Source: Leptospira congkakensis | GTDB lineage: Bacteria; Spirochaetota; Leptospiria; Leptospirales; Leptospiraceae | Reading direction: 5' to 3' | Assembly (NCBI RefSeq): GCF_004770265.1 | Contig: NZ_RQGQ01000020.1 | Coordinates: 59,904-123,903, forward strand | Length of the DNA: 64,000 nt | In this document: positions 8,250 through 18,710 of the stretch, one piece after another | Layout of the letters: every line of letters begins with the position of its first letter | How positions within the stretch are numbered: position 1 is the stretch's first letter | Made by a program: the position numbers and the translations under genes | Notes under the pieces: model-generated | Told to the model about the DNA's origin: nothing | The model's database searches: none | The model's input: only the letters and a program-made list of their open reading frames with translations

Positions 8250-10367
8250 TTATTCTTCTTCTTTGTTGTTGACCTTGTATTTTTTCATAAGCTCGTCCGC
8301 TACGTTTCTTGGAACAGGAGCATACTTGGAAAATTCCATAGCAAACTCTGCTTTTCCTTGAGTAGAAGAACGAAGAACTGTGGAGTATCCGAACATATCC
8401 GCTAATGGAACTTCCGCTTCAATCTTAGCATAACCGTTTTCTTCAGTTGTGTTTAAAATCATACCACGTCTTTGGTTGACAGAAGCAAGGATCGCACCTT
8501 GGAATTCAGTAGGACCTTCCACTTCCACTCTCATGATTGGTTCGAGGATGATAGGAGCTGCTTTTCCGAATCCTTGGCGGAATCCGTAACGAGCACCAAT
8601 TTGGAATGCCATATCTGATGAATCCACATCATGGTAAGCACCGTCATTGATCACACAACGAACTCCGATGATAGGGAATCCAATGAGAGATCCTCTTTCT
8701 AAACAAGAACGGAAACCTTTGTCACAAGATCCGATGTATTCGCGAGGGATGGATCCACCTACGATTTTATCTACGAATTCGTAATCCTTTCCTTCTTCTT
8801 GTGGGATTGGTTCGATGAAACCAGCCACACGAGAGAACTGACCTTGACCACCCGTTTGTTTTTTATGAGTGTAATCAAAGTCTGCAGACTTAGTGATGGT
8901 TTCACGGTAAGCAACCTGTGGTGCTCCAGTGACGAGATCCACACCGTATTCACGTTTCATACGTTCAATGTATACTTCGAGGTGGAGTTCTCCCATCCCT
9001 TTGATGATGGTTTGTCCAGACTCTTTATCAATTTCTGTTTGGAAGGTAGGATCTTCCTTAGTGAAACGGTTGAGAGCCTTTGCAAGGTTTGGAAGTTGTT
9101 TTGATTCTTTACATTCAATTGTAAGAGAGATCACCGGATTTGGAACAAACATGGACTCCATAGTCACTTTTGCTTTTCCATCAGTGAATGTATCTCCGGA
9201 AGCACAATCAATACCGAATAGAGCTACGATATCTCCAGCTTCTGCTTTGGTAATATCTTCCATGTCGTTTGAGTGCATACGAACAAGACGTCCAATGTTG
9301 TGGCGTTTGTTGTTAGATGAATTGTAGATCGTCATACCTTTTTCGAGTCTACCTTGGTAAACACGAACGTAAGTTAACTGACCGTAACGACCGTCTTCTA
9401 GTTTGAACGCAAGACAAACGAGTGGTTTTTCTGGATCTGATTCTAAACTGAATTCGTTTTCTTCGTTTCCAATTTCTTTTGCCTTGTTATCAACATCATA
9501 AGGAGACGCAAGGTAATCAGCAACTCCATCTAGAAGTCTTTGAACCCCTTTGTTTTTGAAGGCAGAACCCATAAATACAGGAACAAATTTAAGAGCAAGA
9601 ACACCGCGGCGAATCGCTTCTCTAATTCGTGCTTCTGTAGGTGCACCTTCTAACATTTCTTCAGTGAGTTCATCACTGAAAAGGGAAACTGCATCAAGAA
9701 GAGCTTCTCGTTTTTCGTTAGCTTGGTCTTTTAATTCATCAGGGATATCAGTGATTTTGATATCTTGTCCGTTTGGACCTTCGAAATAATATGCTTTCAT
9801 TTCAACAAGGTCAACAATTCCTTTCAGATCGTTTTCGAGTCCGATAGGAAGTTGCACTGCATGAGCATTCAAGAAAAGTTTTTCACGAAGTTGGTCGATG
9901 ACTCTCCAAGGGTTAGCACCTGTACGGTCTAATTTGTTGATAAAGGCAACACGTGGAACGTTATAACGTTTCATTTGTCGGTCTACAGTGATGGACTGAG
10001 ACTGAACACCAGCAACCCCACAAAGAACCATAATTGCAGAGTCAAGTACGCGTAGTGAACGTTCTACTTCGATCGTGAAGTCAACGTGACCTGGAGTATC
10101 AATAATGTTGATGGTAATGTCTTTCCAAGTAGCATAAGTTGCTGCTGATTGGATAGTGATCCCTCTTTCTCTTTCGAGGTCCATACTGTCCATAGTAGCT
10201 CCCACACCGTCTTTACCACGAACTTCGTGAATGGCATGGATTTTGTTCGTATAAAATAAAATACGTTCTGTAAGGGTTGTTTTACCCGAGTCAATGTGTG
10301 CGGAAATTCCGATATTACGGATTCTATCCAATTTAGGGTCGCGTTTTGTTTCTGTCGCAGAGGTCAT
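8250..10367 (-). CDS. fusA: Elongation factor G (mitochondrial EF-G1-like type)
   Basis: A translational GTPase of 705 residues. The P loop is in [16 protein letters not shown], switch I/II motifs are [10 protein letters not shown] and DTPGHVDF, and the NKLD motif is present. Domains II to V follow in the usual order. The N-terminus, with AHIDSGKTT and [17 protein letters not shown], resembles the mitochondrial EF-G1/spirochaete-planctomycete subfamily (spdEFG1) more than the classic bacterial HIDAGKTT form. That subfamily is known to do translocation while a second EF-G does recycling. It stands alone, outside a str operon, and has its own terminator. Confidence 0.93.
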   Translation of the reverse strand: MTSATETKRDPKLDRIRNIGISAHIDSGKTTLTERILFYTNKIHAIHEVRGKDGVGATMDSMDLERERGITIQSAATYATWKDITINIIDTPGHVDFTIEVERSLRVLDSAIMVLCGVAGVQSQSITVDRQMKRYNVPRVAFINKLDRTGANPWRVIDQLREKLFLNAHAVQLPIGLENDLKGIVDLVEMKAYYFEGPNGQDIKITDIPDELKDQANEKREALLDAVSLFSDELTEEMLEGAPTEARIREAIRRGVLALKFVPVFMGSAFKNKGVQRLLDGVADYLASPYDVDNKAKEIGNEENEFSLESDPEKPLVCLAFKLEDGRYGQLTYVRVYQGRLEKGMTIYNSSNNKRHNIGRLVRMHSNDMEDITKAEAGDIVALFGIDCASGDTFTDGKAKVTMESMFVPNPVISLTIECKESKQLPNLAKALNRFTKEDPTFQTEIDKESGQTIIKGMGELHLEVYIERMKREYGVDLVTGAPQVAYRETITKSADFDYTHKKQTGGQGQFSRVAGFIEPIPQEEGKDYEFVDKIVGGSIPREYIGSCDKGFRSCLERGSLIGFPIIGVRCVINDGAYHDVDSSDMAFQIGARYGFRQGFGKAAPIILEPIMRVEVEGPTEFQGAILASVNQRRGMILNTTEENGYAKIEAEVPLADMFGYSTVLRSSTQGKAEFAMEFSKYAPVPRNVADELMKKYKVNNKEEE

Positions 10368-10493
10368 ATTTTCCTCAAAAATAAGGTTAAAGTTGAATTG
10401 ATTCTACCAAAATCTGAAATGGACTGCGTTTGTAAAGTACTTGGGATTTTTGGTCAAAGGGAAAATCCTGGAGAAAGTAGAGATTAGGGGAAT

Positions 10494-12020
10494 ATGCCAC
10501 TAGCGCGACTCAATCGTTTTTTTCGAACACTGTCTTTTGCCCGAGTGGTTTGTTTGGGTTTTTTTGCTGCCATCCTAATAGGTTCGGTTGCCCTCTATAT
10601 TTCCGAATCAGGGGAACTTTCCTATGTGGATAGTTTTTACCTTTCCGCCTCTTCCATTTGTGTGACGGGACTTTCTCCTGTCCGACTTTCTGGCCTCGAA
10701 CCTTCCACTCATTGGATCATGCTTTTTCTCATCCAATTGGGAGGGCTTGGGATCATCAGTTTTACCGTAATTGTTGGATTTCTGATTACCCAAGGAATTT
10801 CGCGAAACACTCGTTTTAATGCTTTTGTTGGTGCCGCGATTGATACCCAAGCCGAAACGGAATCACTCGCCACTAACGAAGTGAACCGGATGTTACTCTC
10901 CATTATCAATATATCTTTTTCTTTGGAAATCCTGGGAGCGATTGGGCTTTATCTCCATATGCCGGAAGGAGTGGAGGGAAGTAACAGTCGTTGGTTTTTT
11001 TCTATTTTCACTGCAATCTCTTCTTTTAACAACGCTGGTTTTTCCATCACGGATGATCTAAGTGCACTTCGATTGGATCCTTTTTCATTGTACATTGTTT
11101 CGGGACTTGTGATTTTTGGTGGGATTGGATTTCCCGTCATCATTCTTTTAGAAAAATTTCTCCTCACTGTGTTTGTGCGGATTGTTTACCGCATTGAAGT
11201 GATGGCAGAAACTCTGATGATGGAAAAAGCATTAAAAACTGGTAATGTTCCTAGGCTTTTGTTACTCCCTGCTCAGTTTTCTGCCTTTTTAGAAAATCGG
11301 TTAGGTGATTATAATAAACATTTACGTGGAGAAACCACAAGGATCCAATCCAAACTTTTGGTTTATGGTTCCTCCGCCTTGTTGTTGTTTGGTTTTATTG
11401 GAATCTATTTTTTGGAACGATCTAATCCTCACACCTTTCATGAGTTAGCTTTTGTAGATAAAATATCCAATGCGTTTTTCATGTCGGTATGTTCTCGTAC
11501 GGCTGGGTTTTCTACAATGGATCTAGGTCATTTGAATGATGCGACTATCATCATCATTACTGTGTTGATGTTTATTGGAGGTGGACCTCAAGGAACGGCA
11601 GGTGGTATCAAAATTACAACTTTTGTTTTGTTATTAGCTTATTTGAAAAATGTGATCCAACCTTCCAAACCGGTGATGTTGTTTGGTGAAATTGTTTCTA
11701 AAAACTCTGTTGCTGTTGCCATTCGTGTCTACTTCCTTGCCACAATTTCTTTGGCCTTTATTTTTATATTTCTTGGGATTTTGGACCAAAACCAACATTC
11801 TTTACATGTCATCTTTTTTGAACTCATCTCCACTTTTTCCACTGTGGGTTTTAGTTTGAACTTAACACCCCAATTGGGAGACATCGAAAAGTTATTTTAT
11901 GCGGCTGTGATGTATGTGGGGCGAGTGGGAATTTTTACAGTACTCATTGCGGCCACGGGTCACTCTGGGGTTCCTAAAATGGGAACTGTAGACGATGGTG
12001 TGAAAATTCAAGTCGGTTAG
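10494..12020 (+). CDS. trkH: TrkH/KtrB-type potassium uptake protein
   Basis: A 508-residue membrane protein with the fourfold pore-loop repeat of Trk/Ktr/HKT carriers: SSICVTGLSPV, FNNAGFSITD, SRTAGFSTMD and STFSTVGFSLN, each with the filter glycine. About ten hydrophobic segments flank these loops. It mediates K+ (or Na+-coupled K+) uptake at the inner membrane. No TrkA/KtrA partner is adjacent. An AGGGG ribosome site precedes the ATG. It is divergent from fusA. Confidence 0.9.
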   Translation: MPLARLNRFFRTLSFARVVCLGFFAAILIGSVALYISESGELSYVDSFYLSASSICVTGLSPVRLSGLEPSTHWIMLFLIQLGGLGIISFTVIVGFLITQGISRNTRFNAFVGAAIDTQAETESLATNEVNRMLLSIINISFSLEILGAIGLYLHMPEGVEGSNSRWFFSIFTAISSFNNAGFSITDDLSALRLDPFSLYIVSGLVIFGGIGFPVIILLEKFLLTVFVRIVYRIEVMAETLMMEKALKTGNVPRLLLLPAQFSAFLENRLGDYNKHLRGETTRIQSKLLVYGSSALLLFGFIGIYFLERSNPHTFHELAFVDKISNAFFMSVCSRTAGFSTMDLGHLNDATIIIITVLMFIGGGPQGTAGGIKITTFVLLLAYLKNVIQPSKPVMLFGEIVSKNSVAVAIRVYFLATISLAFIFIFLGILDQNQHSLHVIFFELISTFSTVGFSLNLTPQLGDIEKLFYAAVMYVGRVGIFTVLIAATGHSGVPKMGTVDDGVKIQVG

Positions 12021-12065
12021 AATGGAAATAAAAATCAGTATTAGTAATTTGAGGACGGTTTAGAC

Positions 12066-13100
12066 TTGGTATTTGTGAAATTGCAGATGAGAGATCTATT
12101 GTTTTCCCCCTGGAAGGCTCCTAGTTTGGATGCTCAGGAACAAACATTGGAGAACCAAAAAGAAATTCAAAAAAAGGTTTTGGCGCAACTAGGGTCTCGG
12201 TTGGAATCTGTAGAACTTCTTTTGTCAAATGAGAAGTTAGAAGAAACAAAAATTCTATTTCGATTTTTGGCCTTTGATTTAGTGAACTTCCAATTATTAA
12301 GAACCAACCAAAAAGAAATTCCATACAGTGGTGATCTAAGTGGTTTTACCATTCCTGAAACAGATAGAAAATTAAAACCATTTAGATTTTTAGAAACTTT
12401 GGATAGACTCTCCCATTTTACTGAGAAAGAAATGGATGAAATTTTGTCCTTAGCAGTAGATACTTATGATTATCTTTTGTATGAATCCACAAAAGACTTT
12501 AAAGCACGATTCCAAACTACATTGGATCAGTTCCGTTTCATCAGACTACTAAGGCTTTTGATACTCAGTGCTGTTTTATTTTTTTCTATATTTGGATACG
12601 CATACAACCAATACAAATATCCGGTGATGAGAGACCAATCCATCAAATTATACACTTTTATCGGTCGTGATAAACCAGAAACTTCCGAATCTTTGTCGGT
12701 ATCTAAACCTGTTTTGAAAAAAGACATTGGTAACTGGGTGGAATATGAATGGACTCTCCCGGAGTCGATGTCCAAGTTTGGTGGACTTCGTATCGATCCT
12801 TTAGAACAAAGAGGAATTCGTTTTGTTTTGGATCAAATTAGTATTTTGGATTCTAAAGGTAAGGAAATCTATTCTAAAAAAATAGTAATGAGTTCAAGTT
12901 TACTTCCGGAAGATTATCAGGATTTTTTGCAAATTATAGATATCAAAACAGCTGGTAAACAATCACCAGGTGAGATGGTGGAAATGATCACAACAGGGTC
13001 TAATCCACAAATCCAATTGGTGTTTCCTACTCTAAATGATGCAAAAACCATTAAATTAAAAATGAAATACATTGAAGCCCATAAAGTGAAGAAAAAATGA
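12066..13100 (+). CDS. Uncharacterised single-span membrane protein
   Basis: A 344-residue protein I do not recognise. An N-terminal charged, helical region (about 1-155) is followed by one clear transmembrane helix (LLRLLILSAVLFFSIFGYAY) and a C-terminal beta-rich part of about 170 residues that would lie outside the inner membrane. I chose a TTG start because GAGGACGG lies seven bases upstream; a later ATG at 12087 has no ribosome site. It overlaps the UbiA-family gene by four bases (ATGA), so the products may work together. Confidence 0.6.
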   Translation: MVFVKLQMRDLLFSPWKAPSLDAQEQTLENQKEIQKKVLAQLGSRLESVELLLSNEKLEETKILFRFLAFDLVNFQLLRTNQKEIPYSGDLSGFTIPETDRKLKPFRFLETLDRLSHFTEKEMDEILSLAVDTYDYLLYESTKDFKARFQTTLDQFRFIRLLRLLILSAVLFFSIFGYAYNQYKYPVMRDQSIKLYTFIGRDKPETSESLSVSKPVLKKDIGNWVEYEWTLPESMSKFGGLRIDPLEQRGIRFVLDQISILDSKGKEIYSKKIVMSSSLLPEDYQDFLQIIDIKTAGKQSPGEMVEMITTGSNPQIQLVFPTLNDAKTIKLKMKYIEAHKVKKK

Positions 13101-13996
13101 TCTACCTATATCTTAAATTAATGCGAGTTCCTCAGTGGATCAAAAATGTGATCCTATTTGCCGGACTGATTTTTTCTAAAAAAATCTTTGAAATCCCTTC
13201 GTTAACAAAAGTTTGTTTAGCATTTTTATGTTTTTCTCTAGTTGCTAGTTGCCAATATGTTTTTAACGACTTTTTGGATCAAAAGGAAGACGCGAAACAT
13301 CCAGAAAAAAAACATAGACCACTCGCAAGTGGAGAATTGGATTCAGGAATTGCTTTGGCTATCACGGGAGTGATTTTACCTGTGGCACTCATTGGTGCTT
13401 ACAAACTTTCACCTGTTTTCTTTTACCTCACTATCTTTTACCTACTTTTTAATATGTTATATAGCAAAGTTCTGAAACATATTGTGATTTTGGATGTGAT
13501 GAGTATCTCCATTGGATTTGTGTTACGTGCCATTGCTGGTGCTGTAGTTATTGGAGTGGAGTTTTCGCATTGGTTATTACTTTGTACTTTTATGTTGGCT
13601 CTCTTTTGGGGTTTTTCCAAACGTAGGGGAGAGATCAATATCCTAAAAACAGATGCTGGTAAACATAGAAAGATTTTAGAAGAATACTCAATCGAGTTTT
13701 TAGATTTGATGATGGCAGTAGTTGCGACACTCACTCTTGTCAGTTATGTGATGTATACGGTAAGTCCAGAAACAGCAAAAAGTTTAGGAACTCCTTATAT
13801 GGTTTATACGGTTCCCATTGTTGTGTATGCAATCTTTAGATCTCTTTATATTATATATATAAAGAACATGGGTCATAATCCAACCAAGGCCATTCTCACA
13901 GATGTCAGTGTTCTGGTTTCCGGGTTTATCTGGTTACTCCTCATCTTATTTTTAATGTTTGGGAACATATCCGGCCATCTGCCAGTCTTACAATAG
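13097..13996 (+). CDS. UbiA-family prenyltransferase (decaprenyl-phosphate phosphoribosyltransferase-like)
   Basis: A 299-residue polytopic membrane protein of the UbiA superfamily. It starts LMRVPQWIKNVILFAGLIFS and carries the first Asp-rich motif as NDFLDQKEDAKHPEKKHRP, both typical of the decaprenyl-phosphate phosphoribosyltransferase group rather than of quinone or haem O prenyltransferases. About eight hydrophobic helices are seen. I infer transfer of a phosphorylated sugar or similar group to a polyprenyl phosphate. It is coupled by a four-base overlap to the upstream membrane protein. Confidence 0.75.
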   Translation: MIYLYLKLMRVPQWIKNVILFAGLIFSKKIFEIPSLTKVCLAFLCFSLVASCQYVFNDFLDQKEDAKHPEKKHRPLASGELDSGIALAITGVILPVALIGAYKLSPVFFYLTIFYLLFNMLYSKVLKHIVILDVMSISIGFVLRAIAGAVVIGVEFSHWLLLCTFMLALFWGFSKRRGEINILKTDAGKHRKILEEYSIEFLDLMMAVVATLTLVSYVMYTVSPETAKSLGTPYMVYTVPIVVYAIFRSLYIIYIKNMGHNPTKAILTDVSVLVSGFIWLLLILFLMFGNISGHLPVLQ

Positions 13997-14003
13997 AGAG
14001 ACT

Positions 14004-14513
14004 ATGAAGATTTGGAAGCAGTTACCGTATGGATGGAAGGTGGTCTCCGCCTTTGTTTTCTTTTTTTCGACCACCCTTTGTTTTGCTTACTTTAAAGGTA
14101 GGGACACAAGGCCTGGGGTTCCTATCGAAATCCTAGCCACCACACCCACAGAAGCTAATTCCTGGAAGGGGCATCCCAAGGTGGTTTATTTTTGGGCTAC
14201 CTGGTGCACGATTTGTAAGGCTTATGGGCCCATTTTGGATGCCAATTTAAGTTTTTTACCAAAATCCACCATCTTCCTCTCTGTTCTGGAAGCAGAAGAT
14301 TCGGAAGAAACCAAAGACATTATGACAAAACTCACTCCAGAAGCCAAACATCCCATCTATGCTGCCGATTATCGAATGTTAAAAGAATGGCGAATTTCGG
14401 CTTATCCCACGACTGTTTTTTTAAATGAAGAAGGAAAGGTTGTGTTTTCGGATACAGGGATTCTTAGCCCTATTGGATTTTGGCTTCGTACTTTTCTTTT
14501 GCGGTTTTTCTAA
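14004..14513 (+). CDS. Membrane-anchored thioredoxin-like protein
   Basis: A 169-residue protein with an N-terminal signal-anchor (VVSAFVFFFSTTLCFAYF) and a thioredoxin-fold domain. The active site is ATWCTICKAYG with C68 and C71, and the cis-proline segment is SAYPTTVFLNEEG. It resembles TlpA/ScsD-type periplasmic reductants. The ATG at 14004, after GAGAG, follows the UbiA-family stop by a few bases, so it is probably the third gene of that operon. An upstream in-frame start at 13959 would overlap the preceding gene and lacks a ribosome site. Confidence 0.8.
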   Translation: MKIWKQLPYGWKVVSAFVFFFSTTLCFAYFKGRDTRPGVPIEILATTPTEANSWKGHPKVVYFWATWCTICKAYGPILDANLSFLPKSTIFLSVLEAEDSEETKDIMTKLTPEAKHPIYAADYRMLKEWRISAYPTTVFLNEEGKVVFSDTGILSPIGFWLRTFLLRFF

Positions 14514-14530
14514 TCTGTCGATGATATAAT

Positions 14531-15304
14531 ATGGATTCTTCCTTCAAACCCAAACCGCTTTTGAATAAGTCGGAACTCCGACAAATCAAACGCAGTAAAA
14601 CTCGGGTCGAAGGAAAGAAGGTCATCACTGATGACGTTAAAAAACTAAAATCCCTCAAAGTCACACCGGAACTCAGTTTCCAAGAATCACTCGATTACTA
14701 CAAAGAACCAATTTGGATCGAATACTATATTCCCAAAGAATCTAGATTTGCTTTTGAAACTAAATATCTTTTTATCCTTCTTGTAGATCCAAAAATTACG
14801 GATGATCCGAGTGATGCCGAAAGAAAACGTGTCGCGGCAAAACGCGAAATCGTAGATGTGTTTGCTTATATGGAATCTCATCCAGAAGCCATAAGATTAA
14901 TTGAAGATTCTTATCATTCTACAATTTCTATGCATGAAACCGTTCATCATATTTTTAAAGCGTATAAGGAAACGGGGGCAACGGAAGATTTAAAAACCGC
15001 TTGTTATTTGACAGAAGCACTTTTGAAATACGAACCAACAATCGCCGGCCTCACTTATTTCAGAGATTATGTAATTTATAACTTAAACTTTTTTATCCGC
15101 ACCTTAAACCGATTGAAGATAGAATTTGCATTGGAAGATGCCACGGTATCACTTCTCATCAAACGTAGGAATGAACTTTGGGAAATGGAACACCGCGAAG
15201 AAGATGAAGATTTTGATTTGTTAGCTGCACTTTTTTTCGAACAAGCTTTCCCTAACCGTGGGGCCGGTGAACTTTCCAGCGATGATATGTTACTTTTTGA
15301 ATGA
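14531..15304 (+). CDS. Conserved hypothetical charged protein
   Basis: A 257-residue, soluble, highly charged protein that I do not recognise. It has a lysine-rich N-terminus (LRQIKRSKTRVEGKKV), a predicted helical middle with several histidines (HSTISMHETVHHIFKAY), and an acidic C-terminus (EMEHREEDEDFDLLAA). There is no signal peptide or membrane segment. It starts 17 bases after the thioredoxin gene, so it may be co-transcribed. It is convergent with the next gene, with stops seven bases apart. Confidence 0.6.
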   Translation: MDSSFKPKPLLNKSELRQIKRSKTRVEGKKVITDDVKKLKSLKVTPELSFQESLDYYKEPIWIEYYIPKESRFAFETKYLFILLVDPKITDDPSDAERKRVAAKREIVDVFAYMESHPEAIRLIEDSYHSTISMHETVHHIFKAYKETGATEDLKTACYLTEALLKYEPTIAGLTYFRDYVIYNLNFFIRTLNRLKIEFALEDATVSLLIKRRNELWEMEHREEDEDFDLLAALFFEQAFPNRGAGELSSDDMLLFE

Positions 15305-15311
15305 GAATGTT

Positions 15312-16175
15312 TTAAGAAAACCAACGAAATAAATCTAAAATATTTTGAATTTGTGGATGGGTTTTTGTCATCTTTAATTCGGTGGATTCGGCAAGATACA
15401 TCCCAATGGGGATGTGTTTTTCCTGAAATGTAAACGCCAGTTTCGAAACGGGTTTTATGGATTCTGTCCATCCATTCCCCGTTTTTGATTCTTCTGTCAG
15501 AGGAAAACTTTGGATTAAAACATCCCAAAAATCTGATTTAGAAACCAACACTTCCGAAATGGTTCCTATCCCTGTTTTTAAATCACGATAAAGATGTTCT
15601 TTCATAAAATCTTTGATTCCCAAAGATAAAAACTGTTTTTCCTGTTTTAGTTTTGTGAGTCCAGGAACGGTAACCCTTGGATCAATCACATCCCAATCTA
15701 AAATGAGAAAATGGCAAGGTCCAGTTTGGATTCTTTTGATTAGAAACTCCAGGTTACCTTCTGTAAATACAGTTTGTCCCATGGCTTTTAAAAACACTGA
15801 CAGATGTTTGTCTAGATTTTGGTCTTTTGTGTAAACTACCCAAGTCAATTTTGACATAGGTAAGGTTTTACTTGGGAAAGTATGGATTTCTGAATATGGT
15901 TTTTCCCATAAGAAAGAAACACCCTTTGATTTATAATTTTCTTTTTCTTCTTTTGTAAAATTACCGCATAAGATTGGTTCAATGCTCCAATCTAATAACT
16001 CCTTTGCAATTTCAGGTGTTGGTTTTGAAAAAAGCCTAAGGGAATCGGGATGGTCTTTCCATGTTTTTCCAGTACATTCTTTTACGACGAAACCTTGTAC
16101 TTGTAACCATGCTACGAGGAGGTTTTTTTCAAGCTCCGGAAGTTGTGTCAAAACAGCACCGAATAGAGAGTCCAT
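15312..16175 (-). CDS. Hypothetical protein with receiver-like segment
   Basis: A 287-residue protein without signal peptide. The middle part (WVVYTKDQNLDKHLSVFLKA, then CHFLILDWDVID) has the strand-helix-strand rhythm of a response-regulator receiver. The N-terminal acidic pair is replaced by TKDQN, so phosphorylation would be impaired. This is a weak resemblance. No output domain is visible, though the first 100 residues could hold a second similar fold. It is divergent from the PhaR-like regulator. Confidence 0.5.
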   Translation of the reverse strand: MDSLFGAVLTQLPELEKNLLVAWLQVQGFVVKECTGKTWKDHPDSLRLFSKPTPEIAKELLDWSIEPILCGNFTKEEKENYKSKGVSFLWEKPYSEIHTFPSKTLPMSKLTWVVYTKDQNLDKHLSVFLKAMGQTVFTEGNLEFLIKRIQTGPCHFLILDWDVIDPRVTVPGLTKLKQEKQFLSLGIKDFMKEHLYRDLKTGIGTISEVLVSKSDFWDVLIQSFPLTEESKTGNGWTESIKPVSKLAFTFQEKHIPIGMYLAESTELKMTKTHPQIQNILDLFRWFS

Positions 16176-16233
16176 TACGATTGTATTTTAGTTGACCCCC
16201 TAGGCTTGAAAGTCATTTTAAAAAGCATCTCCG

Positions 16234-16782
16234 ATGAAGCTCCTTAAGCGATACGCAAACCGTAGACTTTATGATCCAGAAACTAGTTCCACAATCACAT
16301 TAGAAGATGTGGCTAAGATGATCATCGGTGGAGAAGAAATCAAAGTCCAAGACAATATGACTGGAGAAGATATCACTCCTAAAATCCTTGGCCAAACTTT
16401 TCTCAAGGTAAGTCTTGGACAAAGAAACGAAGATTTTTCAAACTTTATGTTAACCTCTCTCATTCGTGAAACCGGACGAGATGTTTCTGGACTTTTTGAA
16501 CGATTGATTCTCGGGGGAATTGGAGCCAACTACCTCACTTCGGAACGCCTGGAAAAAATTGTGAACTCCATGGTGGAACTTGGAGAACTCAAAGAGGCAG
16601 ATTTCAGTAATTACCGAGAAGATCTATTACGCAAAATGGCCTCTAGAGCCAGCGAAAAAAAGGAACAAATCCAGAGGGATTTGGAAAAATTCAGCCAATC
16701 CATTTTGGAAGAAGACAAGGCCACTCTTGGCGATCTTTCCGAAAAATTAAAGGAAGTCGCAGAAAAATTGAAGGAAAATTAA
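16234..16782 (+). CDS. PhaR-like polyhydroxyalkanoate regulator
   Basis: A 182-residue protein that starts with the PHA/PHB accumulation regulator DNA-binding domain: [20 protein letters not shown], followed by [18 protein letters not shown] (residues 1-65). The C-terminal half is a long charged coiled coil ([16 protein letters not shown]). In other bacteria such proteins repress phasin and PHA genes. No PHA gene is nearby, so the targets here are unknown. Confidence 0.8.
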   Translation: MKLLKRYANRRLYDPETSSTITLEDVAKMIIGGEEIKVQDNMTGEDITPKILGQTFLKVSLGQRNEDFSNFMLTSLIRETGRDVSGLFERLILGGIGANYLTSERLEKIVNSMVELGELKEADFSNYREDLLRKMASRASEKKEQIQRDLEKFSQSILEEDKATLGDLSEKLKEVAEKLKEN

Positions 16783-16827
16783 AAGAAAACGATTATAATA
16801 TCCGTCCTTATCTGAAGGCGGTTTAGA

Positions 16828-17715
16828 ATGATTCGAAAGTTTGGTTTGTGTTTCTGTTTTTTGCTTGTGGGAGCTATTTTTCCGTCGGAATCGGAAGATC
16901 GGTTTTTCGAAATCCAACGTGTTCGACTTAATTCCTCCGATATTTTTGAAATCCGGGATGCTATCGACCAGCTTACTTTTGTTAAATCAAATCAAGGGAT
17001 TCGAGATATTATTTCCGCTCTGGAAGGTTCCCCAAATTTTCCTACGAGTCCTATCAATGCACCTGCAGTCAAATTTTATGCGGCCCAGGCACTTGGAAAA
17101 AAAGGGGAAAAAATCGCCATTCCCTATTTGATCAAAACCTACCAAAAAGAATCTGCGAATATTCCTGAACACAATCCTCCCAAAAAACGCACTTGGAAAG
17201 ATGGGGTAGCAGATAGCAGGTCCGTTTCTAGTCCTTATTTTTATGATGACGGTGAAATTCCGATTACCTTGGCATGTGGAGAAATCTTGCGGTCTTTAGG
17301 TTCCTTACCCTTGACAGCAGAATCGGAATCTTTAATCAAATCAGCCCTAACAAACCCTAATTTTTATCTGCGAAGTGCGGCGGCCGATGCACTCTATCTC
17401 TCAGGCAAAAAAGATTCATTGTCTAGTTTGTTAGAGGCTTTAGGAAAGGAGACAGTTCCTTACGCAAAAATATCAATATTGTCTGCCGTTGTTGGAATGG
17501 AACGATTGCCCAACCAAAATTATAAAGCAGTTTTAGAATCACTCTTAGATAAGGAACCAGAAGTTCGAGCCAAAGCATCGGATGCTCTCCGGAGATTGGA
17601 CTTTCGGATCTCGGCACCTTACTTAGAAAAGGTGATACAATCAGAAAATGATTCAAAAGTTTTAAAACAAATGAAATCCGATTACCAGTTTCTTGTTTCC
17701 CTTCATACTCCTTAA
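16828..17715 (+). CDS. Exported HEAT-repeat protein
   Basis: A 295-residue protein with a signal peptide (FGLCFCFLLVGAIFPSES). It is built of HEAT/PBS-lyase-type helical repeats, for example AVKFYAAQALGKKGEKIAI, LRSAAADALYLSGKK and EVRAKASDALRRLD. These are protein-interaction repeats; no catalytic motif is visible. The location is probably periplasmic or membrane-linked. A ribosome site is weak (AAGGCGG about 13 bases upstream). Confidence 0.7.
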   Translation: MIRKFGLCFCFLLVGAIFPSESEDRFFEIQRVRLNSSDIFEIRDAIDQLTFVKSNQGIRDIISALEGSPNFPTSPINAPAVKFYAAQALGKKGEKIAIPYLIKTYQKESANIPEHNPPKKRTWKDGVADSRSVSSPYFYDDGEIPITLACGEILRSLGSLPLTAESESLIKSALTNPNFYLRSAAADALYLSGKKDSLSSLLEALGKETVPYAKISILSAVVGMERLPNQNYKAVLESLLDKEPEVRAKASDALRRLDFRISAPYLEKVIQSENDSKVLKQMKSDYQFLVSLHTP

Positions 17716-17780
17716 GTTTTCTATTTTTCATTGTGGACAAATCCGCTTTTTCTCTTAAAATGTGACAGAGCGGAGAAATT

Positions 17781-18695
17781 ATGAAAATAAATAGCATTCT
17801 AGAAGCCATCGGAAATACACCTCACGTAAGATTGTCGCGCCTTTTTGGAACAGACCATGAAGTTTATATGAAACTCGAAAGACAAAATCCAGGTGGATCC
17901 ATCAAAGATCGGATTGCTCTTGCAATGATCGAAGAAGCAGAAAAATCAGGAAAATTAAAAAAGGATTCTTTCATTGTAGAGCCTACATCAGGAAACACTG
18001 GTATCGGACTTGCTATGGTAGCAGCTGTTAAAGGGTATGCAATCACTCTTGTGATGCCAGAACATATGTCTGTAGAAAGACGCAGAATTATGGCAGCATA
18101 TGGTGCTAAGTTCGAACTGACACCTCGGGAAAAAGGAATGCCAGGTGCGATTGCAAAAGCACAAGAAATTGTAGCTGCCAATCCAAATGCCTGGATGCCA
18201 CAACAGTTCGAAAACGAAGCCAACATCCAAGTTCATAGAGAAAAAACAGCAGAAGAAATCGCAAAAGATTTTCCAGATGGTTTGGATTATATCATTACTG
18301 GAGTTGGTACTGGTGGTCATATCACTGGATGTGCAGAGAACTTAAAAAAGAGATTTCCTAAACTAAAAGTATTTGCTGTGGAACCAGAAGGTTCTCCTGT
18401 TCTCAGTGGTGGTAAACCAGGTCCACACCCTCTTCAAGGAATTGGTGCTGGATTCATTCCTAAAAACTGTAAAACAGAATTACTCGACGGAATCATCACT
18501 GTTGGTAAAGACGAAGCTTTTACAATGGCTGTTCTTGCTGCTAAAAAAGAAGGAATTTTTATCGGAACTTCTTCTGGTGCCAGTCTTGCCGCAGTATCTA
18601 AAAAACTAAAAGAAATTCCTGCAGGTTCTAAGGTTCTAACTTTCTGTTATGATACAGGCGAAAGATACTTATCTGTAGAAGGTCTTTTCGTTTAA
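17781..18695 (+). CDS. cysK: Cysteine synthase A
   Basis: O-acetylserine sulfhydrylase, 304 residues, a PLP enzyme that makes cysteine from O-acetylserine and sulfide. The PLP lysine is in [11 protein letters not shown], the substrate loop is [11 protein letters not shown], the phosphate loop is [11 protein letters not shown], and the C-terminal GTSSGAS motif is present. It would consume the sulfide made by the assimilation genes at 33.9-47.6 kb. Its TAA lies 12 bases upstream of the unusual topA start, so topA translation may depend on it. Confidence 0.95.
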   Translation: MKINSILEAIGNTPHVRLSRLFGTDHEVYMKLERQNPGGSIKDRIALAMIEEAEKSGKLKKDSFIVEPTSGNTGIGLAMVAAVKGYAITLVMPEHMSVERRRIMAAYGAKFELTPREKGMPGAIAKAQEIVAANPNAWMPQQFENEANIQVHREKTAEEIAKDFPDGLDYIITGVGTGGHITGCAENLKKRFPKLKVFAVEPEGSPVLSGGKPGPHPLQGIGAGFIPKNCKTELLDGIITVGKDEAFTMAVLAAKKEGIFIGTSSGASLAAVSKKLKEIPAGSKVLTFCYDTGERYLSVEGLFV

Positions 18696-18696
18696 T

Positions 18697-18710
18697 AGGG
18701 ATTCACAATC
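18697..18710 (+). promoter_or_regulatory. Ribosome site and AUC start of topA
   Basis: AGGGA (18697-18701) lies six bases before ATC (18708-18710). The topA frame has a TAG at 18696 and no ATG, GTG or TTG before the essential TOPRIM glutamate codon. This places initiation at the ATC. Confidence 0.6.
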
